In this document: piece after piece, positions 1-8,657 of the stretch
How the letters are laid out: every line of letters begins with the position of its first letter
Position numbering within the stretch: position 1 is the stretch's first letter
Assembly (NCBI GenBank): GCA_016715205.1
Contig: JADKBC010000006.1
Coordinates: 62,001-126,000 of the forward strand
Length of the DNA stretch: 64,000 nt
From: Holophaga sp.
GTDB lineage: Bacteria; Acidobacteriota; Holophagae; Holophagales; Holophagaceae
Direction of reading: 5' to 3'
Notes under the pieces: model-generated
The model's input: only the letters and a program-made list of their open reading frames with translations
What the model was told of the DNA's origin: nothing
Databases searched by the model: none
Position numbers and translations under genes: made by a program

Positions 1-22
1 CTTCCCTGGCAGACTGGGCGCC

Positions 23-1804
23 ATGCCAACGATCCGAATCCTCCCCGACCATGTCGCCAACCAGATTGCGGCGGGTGAGGTGGTGGAGCGTCCTGCTTCC
101 GTGCTCAAAGAGCTCGTGGAAAACGCACTGGATGCCGGTGCCACCGCGCTGACGATCCGGTGGGAGGAAGGCGGCAAACGGCTGCTGGAAGTGGCCGATG
201 ACGGCTGCGGCATGGGGCGCGACGATTTGTATCTGGCCCTGGAGCGTCACGCCACCAGCAAGGTGCGCACCGCGGAGGATCTGGGCCATCTGTCGAGCTT
301 TGGGTTCCGGGGCGAAGCCCTGCCATCCATCGCCAGCGTGGCGCGATTTGAAATGCATAGTGCGGAATCCGAAGGAGCGGGACATCGGCTGCGCAACGAG
401 TTTGGTGTCATCAAGGAGGTTCAACCTGCACCACGAGCCCAGGGCACCACGGTCTCCGTGCGGGATCTCTTCGCCCAACTGCCGGCCCGCAAACGCTTTC
501 TCAAGAGCACAGATACAGAACACGCCCATTTGTGGGGAGTGATTACTCGCCTAGCCTTGGCCACGCCCGAGGTGCGCTGGACCATCCGAACGGATCGCAG
601 CACGGAGTTGGTGTTGCCACCGATTCAGGACCCCGGGGCGCGCCTTGCGCCCTTGCTCGGAGACAAGTTTGCAGGCCTGGTGCCCTTTTGGGAGGGTGCG
701 GCGCCTTGGCGCATTCGCGGGTATGTCTCGCCTCCCGAAATCTCCTTCCGGGATCGCAATCATCTTTATCTATTTGTGAACGGCCGGTCGGTGCGGGACC
801 GCCTTCTTCTGGCGGCCCTTTCGGAAGCCTGGCAAGGCTACTTTGCGAAGGGGGCCTATCCGGCGGCGTTGCTTTTCCTGGAGTTGCCAGCGGAGGCCGT
901 GGATGTGAATGTGCATCCCACCAAGGCCGAGGTGAGATTCAGGGATCCCCATCGCGTGTTTCCCTGGGTCAGTCGGGTGGTACGGGAGGCTTGGAGCCAG
1001 TTGAAAGGTGAACTGCCCTCCGTCCTCAGCCTGCCCCCGAAGCCTATGGAACTGGAGTTTGAATCACCCCTGAAGCCGATTTCGCAGGAGCATACCCATC
1101 TTTGGGGAGCGGGCCGGGAAGAGACAAGTCATCGGCCCATGTCCGGGTTCACGGATTCATTGGACGCAACCTATCAGACGCGCCCCCTGAGCAGCCGGGC
1201 GTCTGAACAGCTAGGTCCGGTTCCAAACGTGGTCTACCTGGGCGCCTTTGACGCCACCTATCTGATTGCGGAGATTCAAGGGGAGGGTGAGCCTGAACTC
1301 TGGATCATCGATCAGCATGTGGCCCATGAGCGCATCCTGTTTGAGCGCCATTTTTTGCGTCACCATGCACCCGCCATTCAGCCCTTGTTGCCGCCAGTCG
1401 CGGTACAGATTGGTCCTGCGGCACTCGCTCGGCTGGCGCCCTTTCTGGAAGAGATGGTCCATGTTGGCGTGGAATGCGAGATTTTTGGCGATGACAGCGT
1501 GGTGGTGCGGGGGCTGCCAGATTTTCTGGTGGACCGTGAGCCCCGGCAGTTGTTGGACGACCTCCTGACCCGTCTAGAACAGACCGGTCGCATTGATCTT
1601 GAAACCTTCCGGAAAGATTTGAACGCTGAATTGGCGTGCCGTGCCGCCATCAAGAAACATCATCGGCTGCAGCCCGAATTGGCCCTTCAGTTGATAGAGG
1701 ATCTGCTCGCCTGCGAGGTTCCGACCACCTGCCCCCATGGGCGACCCGTGATCAAGAAACTGACCCGAGGAGATCTCGAACGCAGCTTCGGGCGAAAGGT
1801 CTAG
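23..1804 (+). CDS. mutL: DNA mismatch repair protein MutL
   Basis: MutL couples mismatch recognition by MutS to strand incision and removal. The 593-residue protein is full length. The N-terminal GHKL ATPase is seen in residues 14-40 (AAGEVVERPASVLKELVENA and following) and the GFRGEAL motif. The C-terminal domain carries DQHVAHERILFE, which matches the endonuclease metal motif DQHA-x2-E-x4-E except for A to V, plus ACRAAIK and CPHGRP. This indicates an endonuclease-type MutL, as found in organisms without MutH. The ATG at 23 lies near the window edge, so its upstream context is unseen. Its TAG stop shares the tetranucleotide CTAG (1801-1804) with the stop of the convergent gene. No mutS is visible nearby. 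Confidence 0.97.
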   Translation: MPTIRILPDHVANQIAAGEVVERPASVLKELVENALDAGATALTIRWEEGGKRLLEVADDGCGMGRDDLYLALERHATSKVRTAEDLGHLSSFGFRGEALPSIASVARFEMHSAESEGAGHRLRNEFGVIKEVQPAPRAQGTTVSVRDLFAQLPARKRFLKSTDTEHAHLWGVITRLALATPEVRWTIRTDRSTELVLPPIQDPGARLAPLLGDKFAGLVPFWEGAAPWRIRGYVSPPEISFRDRNHLYLFVNGRSVRDRLLLAALSEAWQGYFAKGAYPAALLFLELPAEAVDVNVHPTKAEVRFRDPHRVFPWVSRVVREAWSQLKGELPSVLSLPPKPMELEFESPLKPISQEHTHLWGAGREETSHRPMSGFTDSLDATYQTRPLSSRASEQLGPVPNVVYLGAFDATYLIAEIQGEGEPELWIIDQHVAHERILFERHFLRHHAPAIQPLLPPVAVQIGPAALARLAPFLEEMVHVGVECEIFGDDSVVVRGLPDFLVDREPRQLLDDLLTRLEQTGRIDLETFRKDLNAELACRAAIKKHHRLQPELALQLIEDLLACEVPTTCPHGRPVIKKLTRGDLERSFGRKV

Positions 1805-4800
1805 CCCCGTTCCGATTCCCAGTTTTCCCGCGCCGCCACCACATCTAACCCCACCCGCTTGGCAGCCAGGTACAGGGCGGGGCGAGTTATTCCCAGAGCT
1901 TCCGCGGTATCCGTTACTTGGAAATGATGCTGGCGAAGGGCTTCGTTCAACAGCCGTTTCTGGAACTCCCGGGTGGATTGTTCCCAGGTGCGGGACCTCA
2001 CTTCGGGAACCAGCAGTTCCGGAAAGTGTTCTACCTTCAAGGTGCCTTTTCCACAGCGGAGCAACGCGCGTTCGAGCGCATGGCGCAATTCCCGGAAATT
2101 CCCGGGCCAGGGGAGGCGCGCAAGCGCCTGAGCCAGCCCAGGCGAAAGATCCGGCATCTCCCGTTTGGCCTCCCGGGCCACCTGACCCAACAGGCGGGGA
2201 ATAAGAAATGGGAATTCGTGACGTCGTTCCCGCAGCGATGGCAACGTAAGCACTGAGCCTTGCAGCCGAAACAGGAGATCCCTGCGGAAACTGCCCAACT
2301 CCGCCAACTGCTCCAGGGGGCGATGGGTGGCGGCCACGAACCGCACATCCACGTGGGTGGCGCGGTCCGAGCCCACCCGGCGCACTTCCCGCTCCTGCAG
2401 CACCCGCAGAAATAGGCTTTGGATGCGGGGGGAGAGATCCGCCACTTCATCCAGGAAAAGCGTGCCTTTGTCAGCTGCTTCAATGGCGCCGCGGCGGTCC
2501 CGATCAGCCCCAGTGAATGCGCCTTTCACATGGCCGAACAGTTCGGATTCCAAGAGACTCTCGGCGAAGGCGGAACAGTTCACCGCCACGAGAGCTCCAG
2601 TGCGTCCTGAGCGCCGGTGGATCTCCCGGGCGGTGAGTTCCTTGCCGCTGCCCGTGGGGCCTTGGATCAACAACGAAAGTTCCGAAGGGGCGACCCTGCC
2701 CAATTCCCGCATCAGAGACGCCATGGGTTCAGAACCATCCATGAGCAAGCTGCCTGCCTCCGGCAGGGGATCTTCCAGGGATCGAGGCAGAAGCAGAGCG
2801 ATCCAAGGTGCCAGCAGGTGAAGCTCCGCGCAAACGCTGGGTGGTTCGTCCGGAGCGAGCGCGGCCAGGGCATGACCCACCACCCCGCCTTCCCAGAGGA
2901 GTGGGAACCCCCGCCACAACAGGCCTTGATGTTCAAAGGGGGCTAAACCTCCGTCGCGATGGAGCCGGCTCAGGGCTCCCTGGGGCGGGCTGGCGCCATG
3001 GCCAAGCATGATGGGCGTTTCGGTGGGTCCCCACACGAGCCACGCGGGCAACGTGCGATGCGCGAGCCCTTCCTTTACAAGCACGAGGGGGTCCTCCGGT
3101 GCGTCGACGGCCACCGTGGGCCATAGGGGCTGCAGGCGGGCCTGGTGGCTGAGCGACCCGGCCCGATCCGCCAGAACCTGAAGCTTCAGCAAGCGATCTG
3201 CCGTGCGTTCTTTGGGCAGCTTTTCCAGGAGATCCAGACCCGTCTGCAAACGCAGGGGCCGATGGGGGCAACGCTGCCAAGCCTGCCAGAACGCCGGAAC
3301 AAATTCTGGCTTGCGAAGGCTCAAAAAATGCCACCACATCAGCGTCGTCTCCCCATCCAACTCGGGCGGAGGAGGCTCCTTGAATCCGTCCAAGAACGCC
3401 ATGAAAAGGGTGCGGGTGGCAGGTGATTGGATGTGGGGCAGGACCTCCTCAACCCAATCTCGGAGGCCCAGGGCTAAACCGCGAAAGCCCACCAGGAGCC
3501 AGGGCTGCTCCTGCCCCGGATAGTCCAGACAAAGTTTGTGCAGCATGGGCAAGGCCTGATCCCACTCCTCGCGCATGGCCAACAGCAGGGCTTCGTCGAG
3601 TTCCTTGAAAGGGGATGGCGCGGGGCCTTGGATGGTGCGCCACCTTGCCATGGCGGGCAGATCACCCCAGAAAAGAGCCGCGTGCATGGCGTTGGCGGCG
3701 GCCCGTTCGGCCCAAAAGCTGCTCCCAAGGCGTTCAAAGTGGGCATGGGCCCAGGCAAAGGCTCGCAAGGCCTTTTCCATGTCTTGAGCCACAAAGCATT
3801 GCCGCCCCTCCGACATCCAGTGGAAGGGATCGGCGCAGGGATGAACCACCTCGCCCCACATTGGATAGCCATGGCTCGGCAGAGGTGGGTTCCCTCCCCA
3901 GCGCATGGCCAAACGATCCAAGGTGGGTTCCCCAAGATTTGCGGGCGGTCCTTCCAAGGGCTCTGCCAGAAGGTCTGCGCGGATGGCCCGGAGCCAAGGA
4001 TCAGGCAGGGTTCCCGCAACGGGTTCGATTCCATCGAGGATCAAACGTAAGGGGGCAGAAGGATCACCTCCGGATGCCAAGGTCTGCGGTGCCAGCGCAT
4101 CGAGTGCAGGCGCACAGGCTCCGTAGCCGCGCGCCCAGGCACGCAGGCGGGGATCCAGCATCATGCCTTTTCCGGAGATTTCGTGCAGCCAGGGCGTCTT
4201 GGCCAGATCCAGGAGTTCCGGGGACGGATGCTGCAAAAGAAGGGGTTCAAAGGGTTCTGGCCCTTTGGCGAACAATTCACTCCAGGGCAGGTCGGCGGGT
4301 GGAACCCCGCAGGGCAGAAGGCGACCCCCACCGTCCATGCCACCGAGAAGACCTTCCCACCAACCTGCGGGAAGGTGCAATAACCAGGGCGGCAGGAGCA
4401 ACTCAAGGAAGGGCGGTAGGTGAAGGTTGCCCGATTCGTCCACAGCTGCCAGCACTGGAATCCAGCGGATGCGCTCCGCGCGACTGATGAGGGTTGCGCC
4501 AAGGGACATCCAGGGGGCACCATCCCCTTCCAGCAAGGACTGCCAGCACCAGGCGCGGAGTTCATCTTCCTTTTTCCCACGCTGCTCCGCAGGAATTTCG
4601 GTAGTGCCATGGCGCAACAAGGCAATCCAGGCGGGCTCGGGACGGGGCGAGAAACCTGCCCAGGCTTCGATGCGAGGTCCCGATCTTCCAGTGGTCCAGG
4701 TGGCGGTGGGCCACTGCCCTTCCCGGCCCCCCAGTAGCCAAGCCTGTGTCAGTGCGGCCAGGGCCCAGGCCGGATCACCCCACCGTCGTCCGCGCCCCAA

Positions 4801-4863
4801 CTCCCAGGGCGCCTTCCAGGAGCCCAGCCAGGGGGCACGCAGGGAGGTTGGGAAAGGTTTCAT
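1801..4863 (-). CDS. Sigma-54-dependent transcriptional activator with long N-terminal region
   Basis: Bacterial enhancer-binding protein of about 1020 residues. The AAA+ domain is complete: Walker A GPTGSGKE near residue 735, the sigma-54 contact loop GAFTGA near 781, Walker B FLDEVADL near 801, and arginine-rich sensor regions. A Fis-type helix-turn-helix closes the protein (AEALGITRPALYLAAKRVG). The roughly 700 residues before the AAA+ domain match no domain I recognise. The middle part is Ala/Trp-rich and helical, TPR-like in feel, and a GAF-like stretch may precede the AAA+ domain. There is no receiver domain. The ATG at 4863 overlaps the aroA stop as ATGA, so the two are translationally coupled; an in-frame ATG at 4926 lies inside aroA and is less likely. 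Targets are unknown. Confidence 0.9.
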   Translation of the reverse strand: MKPFPTSLRAPWLGSWKAPWELGRGRRWGDPAWALAALTQAWLLGGREGQWPTATWTTGRSGPRIEAWAGFSPRPEPAWIALLRHGTTEIPAEQRGKKEDELRAWCWQSLLEGDGAPWMSLGATLISRAERIRWIPVLAAVDESGNLHLPPFLELLLPPWLLHLPAGWWEGLLGGMDGGGRLLPCGVPPADLPWSELFAKGPEPFEPLLLQHPSPELLDLAKTPWLHEISGKGMMLDPRLRAWARGYGACAPALDALAPQTLASGGDPSAPLRLILDGIEPVAGTLPDPWLRAIRADLLAEPLEGPPANLGEPTLDRLAMRWGGNPPLPSHGYPMWGEVVHPCADPFHWMSEGRQCFVAQDMEKALRAFAWAHAHFERLGSSFWAERAAANAMHAALFWGDLPAMARWRTIQGPAPSPFKELDEALLLAMREEWDQALPMLHKLCLDYPGQEQPWLLVGFRGLALGLRDWVEEVLPHIQSPATRTLFMAFLDGFKEPPPPELDGETTLMWWHFLSLRKPEFVPAFWQAWQRCPHRPLRLQTGLDLLEKLPKERTADRLLKLQVLADRAGSLSHQARLQPLWPTVAVDAPEDPLVLVKEGLAHRTLPAWLVWGPTETPIMLGHGASPPQGALSRLHRDGGLAPFEHQGLLWRGFPLLWEGGVVGHALAALAPDEPPSVCAELHLLAPWIALLLPRSLEDPLPEAGSLLMDGSEPMASLMRELGRVAPSELSLLIQGPTGSGKELTAREIHRRSGRTGALVAVNCSAFAESLLESELFGHVKGAFTGADRDRRGAIEAADKGTLFLDEVADLSPRIQSLFLRVLQEREVRRVGSDRATHVDVRFVAATHRPLEQLAELGSFRRDLLFRLQGSVLTLPSLRERRHEFPFLIPRLLGQVAREAKREMPDLSPGLAQALARLPWPGNFRELRHALERALLRCGKGTLKVEHFPELLVPEVRSRTWEQSTREFQKRLLNEALRQHHFQVTDTAEALGITRPALYLAAKRVGLDVVAARENWESERG

Positions 4864-6167
4864 CCTTGTCCATCCAGCATGGCGTCCCACACTTCCCAGA
4901 AGGTGGGAAAGGTCTTGGCCACGCACCCAGGGTCAAGTAGAAAGCCCCCGCGCAGGAGGGCCCCGACGGCAGCAGCAAATGCCATACGGTGATCGTTGCG
5001 AGGGCTGAAGGGTGATCTGGATCCCGGGGCGGAACCCGGCCGAATCGCCAGGGCATTGCTTTCGATGATCTGGGCTTGCCCCCCCAACCAACGAACCAGT
5101 TCGCCGCTGGCATCGAGCCGGTCGCATTCTTTGAGGGGGAGGGTTGCCAGCCCGGACAATACCGAATCACCCGGCGCCAGGGCTGCGGTGGCAGCCAGGA
5201 CCGGGGCCAGATCAGGACAAAGGGTAAGATCCGCCTGGATCCCGCGGGTCAACCTCCCGGAAAGGGTCAAGCAGTCCCCGTCCCAGTGGGTCCGGCAGCC
5301 AGCAGTCTCCAGGATGCCTACCAGGGCTCGGTCCCCTTGGGTGTCCTGCGCGTCCAAGGGGTGCATGCGAAGGGTCCGGCCCGTCACGGCAGCGGCACAG
5401 AGAAAGGCTGCGGCGCCACTCCAGTCCCCAGGAAGGTTCACATCCTGCGCGGTCAACTGTCCGCCCGGAAGTGTCCAAATGGACCCCTCCCTTTGCGACT
5501 GGCAGCCGAAGCGTGCCAGCCAATGACAGGTCAAATCCAAGTAGCTGCTGGAGGCGGCCTCCCCATTCCAGCGAATGACACCGCCCTCTGGGAGTCCCGA
5601 TAGGGCCAAGGCCAGCCCTGAGAGGAACTGACTGCTTTGGCTGGCATCGATCAGGAGGTCCAGGCCTTGAGGTGTTTCCGCCACCGGGTACAGCGTTCCG
5701 CCCTGGGTCCCCATCTCCCAGCGGACACCAAGGGGCATCAGGGTTTCCAGCAGGGGCGCGAGGGGCCGTTCAAACAGCCGGGCTTCCCCAGTGATGCGAA
5801 CGGGGTTGGTGGCGCGAAGCGCCAGCCAGGGAAGAAGGAACCGCAAGGTCGTGCCAGAGGCTCCGACCCAAAGTGGGGCTTGGGGGTGAGGCGCGGCGCC
5901 ACCTTGAATTTCCCAACCCCTATCTGTGATCAAAATCTGGGTGCCTAAATCCTGGAGGATCTGCCGCATCCAGCGTGTATCCCGAGCCTCCAGCCCCCCC
6001 TTCAACCTGGAACTACCCTGACATTGGGCCGCCAGAAGCAGGGCCCGGTTGGTGACAGATTTCGACCCGGGAACGAGCACCTCGCCCAGAGGTTTGCTGG
6101 ACGGAAGGGGGTTGGTCCTTAGTTCGAAGATCCTGTCTTCAGGGTGGAGGCTCGAGCTTGGAGGCAC
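4860..6167 (-). CDS. aroA: 3-phosphoshikimate 1-carboxyvinyltransferase (EPSP synthase)
   Basis: Transfers the enolpyruvyl group of PEP to shikimate-3-phosphate in the chorismate pathway; cytoplasmic. The 435-residue length is normal. Motifs seen: the phosphate-binding VPGSKSVTNRALLLAA near residues 32-47, GASGTTLRFLLPW (the GNAGT-like PEP loop), and RNDHRMAFAAAVG close to the C-terminus, which is the classic second EPSPS signature. The start codon is GTG at 6167, preceded by a weak GGA. It sits 14 nt after a small membrane protein gene and overlaps the sigma-54 activator by ATGA, so it lies inside a minus-strand operon of otherwise unrelated function. Confidence 0.96.
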   Translation of the reverse strand: MPPSSSLHPEDRIFELRTNPLPSSKPLGEVLVPGSKSVTNRALLLAAQCQGSSRLKGGLEARDTRWMRQILQDLGTQILITDRGWEIQGGAAPHPQAPLWVGASGTTLRFLLPWLALRATNPVRITGEARLFERPLAPLLETLMPLGVRWEMGTQGGTLYPVAETPQGLDLLIDASQSSQFLSGLALALSGLPEGGVIRWNGEAASSSYLDLTCHWLARFGCQSQREGSIWTLPGGQLTAQDVNLPGDWSGAAAFLCAAAVTGRTLRMHPLDAQDTQGDRALVGILETAGCRTHWDGDCLTLSGRLTRGIQADLTLCPDLAPVLAATAALAPGDSVLSGLATLPLKECDRLDASGELVRWLGGQAQIIESNALAIRPGSAPGSRSPFSPRNDHRMAFAAAVGALLRGGFLLDPGCVAKTFPTFWEVWDAMLDGQG

Positions 6168-6181
6168 GGGAATCCGCTGGG

Positions 6182-6574
6182 TTAACGGGCGTCCATGTAG
6201 AGCACGTTGCGGGTGGTATTGGTTTCCAGCGGATAGGCGTAGAGGCCGTAGAAGTCGATTTTGCGGGTGTAGCGGACCTTGACCGTGCAGGTTCCCTGCA
6301 TATGATCACCGGCTTTGGTTACGACAATGGCGCCGGCTGCGAGAGCTTCTGGAATGCCGAGTTCTCGGGCTTTTTCACGAAGTTGTAGTTCGATGGTTGC
6401 CTGAGGAAGGATTCCTGCTCGGGCGGCGATGTTATCGATGGAATTGGTGAAGTCGTTATTGGAGAAAAGGATTGGAACAACACGGATAGCTGCGGCAATC
6501 AACAGCCCGAATATTAAAATGCTGACAATGCAGCCCACCTTGCCTTCGCCGCGCTGGGTGTTTCGGTTTCGCAT
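6182..6574 (-). CDS. Small single-pass membrane protein, unknown function
   Basis: 130 residues. A short basic N-terminus is followed by one hydrophobic helix (about residues 14-34, GCIVSILIFGLLIAAAIRVV). A soluble domain follows with an Ile/Asp/Asn-rich linker and a beta-rich C-terminus (TCTVKVRYTRKIDFYGLYAYPLE). The shape resembles small DUF4845-like membrane proteins (one N-terminal TM plus a small alpha/beta domain), but I cannot confirm membership. It is preceded by a good GGAGG-type ribosome-binding site and lies between a PEGA-domain gene and aroA on the same strand, so it is probably co-transcribed. Confidence 0.75.
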   Translation of the reverse strand: MRNRNTQRGEGKVGCIVSILIFGLLIAAAIRVVPILFSNNDFTNSIDNIAARAGILPQATIELQLREKARELGIPEALAAGAIVVTKAGDHMQGTCTVKVRYTRKIDFYGLYAYPLETNTTRNVLYMDAR

Positions 6575-6595
6575 GGTTTCCCTCCGGGTGGTGGA

Positions 6596-8656
6596 TCAGG
6601 GTTTGAGGTCATCCAGGGCCTGTCGGGCCAAGGGGGCAACAAGGGGGCCCTCAGGGCCAAAGAGGGTGGCTTGGGGATATTTCAAGGCCTGGTTGAAGGC
6701 CTGGATGGCCTCCGGGACATAGACATTGCCCAGTCGCAGCAAGCAGATGCCTGTGTAGTAGTCCAAAGTGCCCTGGCTGACGCCCTGGGACCCCACCACG
6801 CGGGCATCCCGTAGCACTTCCATGGCTCGATCGAACATGCGGAAATGCATGAGGGCCAAGGCTTGATTCAGGCGGAGCAGCCCGGCTTCGTCGCCTTTGG
6901 CGGCAAGGTAGCGCAGACGGAGCTCCGCCAGCAGGGATGGGTAACAAAGGTTCGAAGCATTGAGTGGAATTTCGAGAGCCTGCTGGGTAAGGGTCAATTG
7001 GAGCGGGGCATCCCCTTGGGAAAGGGTGATGCGATCGCCGGGCGCCTCCACAAGGGCTTGGCGAAAGGCAGCGGTATTGGCAACCGGCTTCCCGTTGACC
7101 TGCGTGATGGCCTTGCCCGTTTTTACACCGGCCCGAAGGGCAAGCTCATCGGCCTGCAGCACCCAGGGCCCTGCTTCTCCAGGCAGATCCAACAGGTTAA
7201 GGCCGCCCCAGGGCTGGGAGAGGAGAGGAATGCGATTCAGGCGGTCGGCCAGGGCCTCAAGGGGATCCTGCTCCAGGGGCTTCACCACGCTGTGGTCTTC
7301 TTCGCCCTGCAGGGTGGAAACCACCAGTTCCACTTCGTGGATTGGCTTGCCTGGAACGGGACGGGCCAGGAGGGTCAGTTCGGCTTCCTTGGAGGCCTTC
7401 AGCCTTGCCAGGGTTGTTTGAGTGTCTTCCCCGGGAGCGATCACGGTGAAGGCTAGGGTTTTCAGGCGCTCCCCCAGGGTTTCAAGGAATCGCTGAAGAC
7501 GGTCCCGCCCGGCGAATTCGTCGGTGCCTTCCAGACCAAGGAAAACCATGCGGGCCTTGGGTCGAGCTAGGACCGTTGCGGCTTGGCCTTCGGGAATCTC
7601 AACGCGCTGAGAAAATCCGCCTGCGGGAAAGCGCACCTGCAAATCATAGGTGCCACTGCAGACCTGCAGATCTTTTACCGGAATGGGGCCTTGGCTGGTG
7701 CCGTTCAAAAAGAGTTCACCGCCCGGGCTCGTGGTGTTCACCGTGAGGGCGCCGCGGCTGGGTTCGAGTCGATAGGCTTCCAGAAGGTGATCCTGGAAGG
7801 GAGTGGCATAGGTGGCATCCAGGTCGATGCGTCGGGTGCGGAAACAGGGCGCACGCAACTCCAGGATGTGACTTCCCGCCGCGAGGTCACTGATCACGAA
7901 AGGTCCTGCTAGCTGTTCCAGCGACACTTCCGCCTTTTCAGCCAAAGGACGTGCTTCGGGAGCAGCTTGTCCGGAGGTTTTTCCGAGGGACTTGCCATCC
8001 AGAAGGATTTCAACACCAGCGGGCGAGGTATGGAGGGTGATGGTGCTGGAGTTCCGCACCAGCTTCAGCTCAAGGCTCTTGGTCTCCTTGAGGGCCAGAT
8101 CCACTTGCTGTTCGATGGGTTGGAACCCTGCTTTGGCATAGGCAATGCGGTGGCTACCAGGCGAGAGATATTTTAATTGAGTGCCCTTGGGCCGTGGTTT
8201 GCCATCCAAGGTCAAGGTGCCACCCTCGGGTTCAAGGACCAATTTCACACGCACCAGTTTGCTGGTGCGCAGGGCCTCGAAATGGGCCAGCAGGCGGGCG
8301 CTGGTGAGGTTGCGGTCCACCTCGAAATCAGGGTTGAGCTCCAGCAAAGCTTCCAAATCCTTCGGTGCACGGGCCTTTTTGGCGGGGGTTCGATCATCCA
8401 GCACCGCCAGCCAGTTGTAGGTCTCGCAGAGCATCTGGAGCCATTCGCCCTCCAGTGTTTTCCCTTTGGGTTCCAGCGCACTCAGAATCTGTTCGAACTT
8501 GGCGGAGGCGCCTTCCCGGTCGCCCTGGGTACCCCAGAGCACCTTGGCCTGCTGGAAGGTCTCCTTCAGGGCAGGATCCTGGGCGGACAGATTCCAACTG
8601 GCAGCAGCGAGAACGAACAGCAAGGGAAGGATGAATCGGCAGCGGAACATGGTCAT
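6596..8656 (-). CDS. Secreted PEGA / PDZ / TPR repeat protein
   Basis: 686 residues beginning with a clear signal peptide (about residues 1-26, hydrophobic FILPLLFVLAAASWNLSAQ). After a helical TPR-like region come three PEGA-type beta modules, recognisable by repeats such as 'GGTLTLDGKPRPKG', 'PAGVEILLDGKSLGKT' and 'PGGELFLNGTSQGP', each followed by a 'G.H.l' type strand. A PDZ-like segment follows (LRAGVKTGKAITQVNGKPV near residue 500), then C-terminal TPRs. PEGA domains are usual in surface or periplasmic proteins of Deltaproteobacteria, Planctomycetes and Acidobacteria. The start is 1 nt beyond the stop of the upstream TPR gene, so the two are almost certainly co-translated. The ligand is unknown. 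Confidence 0.82.
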   Translation of the reverse strand: MTMFRCRFILPLLFVLAAASWNLSAQDPALKETFQQAKVLWGTQGDREGASAKFEQILSALEPKGKTLEGEWLQMLCETYNWLAVLDDRTPAKKARAPKDLEALLELNPDFEVDRNLTSARLLAHFEALRTSKLVRVKLVLEPEGGTLTLDGKPRPKGTQLKYLSPGSHRIAYAKAGFQPIEQQVDLALKETKSLELKLVRNSSTITLHTSPAGVEILLDGKSLGKTSGQAAPEARPLAEKAEVSLEQLAGPFVISDLAAGSHILELRAPCFRTRRIDLDATYATPFQDHLLEAYRLEPSRGALTVNTTSPGGELFLNGTSQGPIPVKDLQVCSGTYDLQVRFPAGGFSQRVEIPEGQAATVLARPKARMVFLGLEGTDEFAGRDRLQRFLETLGERLKTLAFTVIAPGEDTQTTLARLKASKEAELTLLARPVPGKPIHEVELVVSTLQGEEDHSVVKPLEQDPLEALADRLNRIPLLSQPWGGLNLLDLPGEAGPWVLQADELALRAGVKTGKAITQVNGKPVANTAAFRQALVEAPGDRITLSQGDAPLQLTLTQQALEIPLNASNLCYPSLLAELRLRYLAAKGDEAGLLRLNQALALMHFRMFDRAMEVLRDARVVGSQGVSQGTLDYYTGICLLRLGNVYVPEAIQAFNQALKYPQATLFGPEGPLVAPLARQALDDLKP

Positions 8657-8657
8657 C

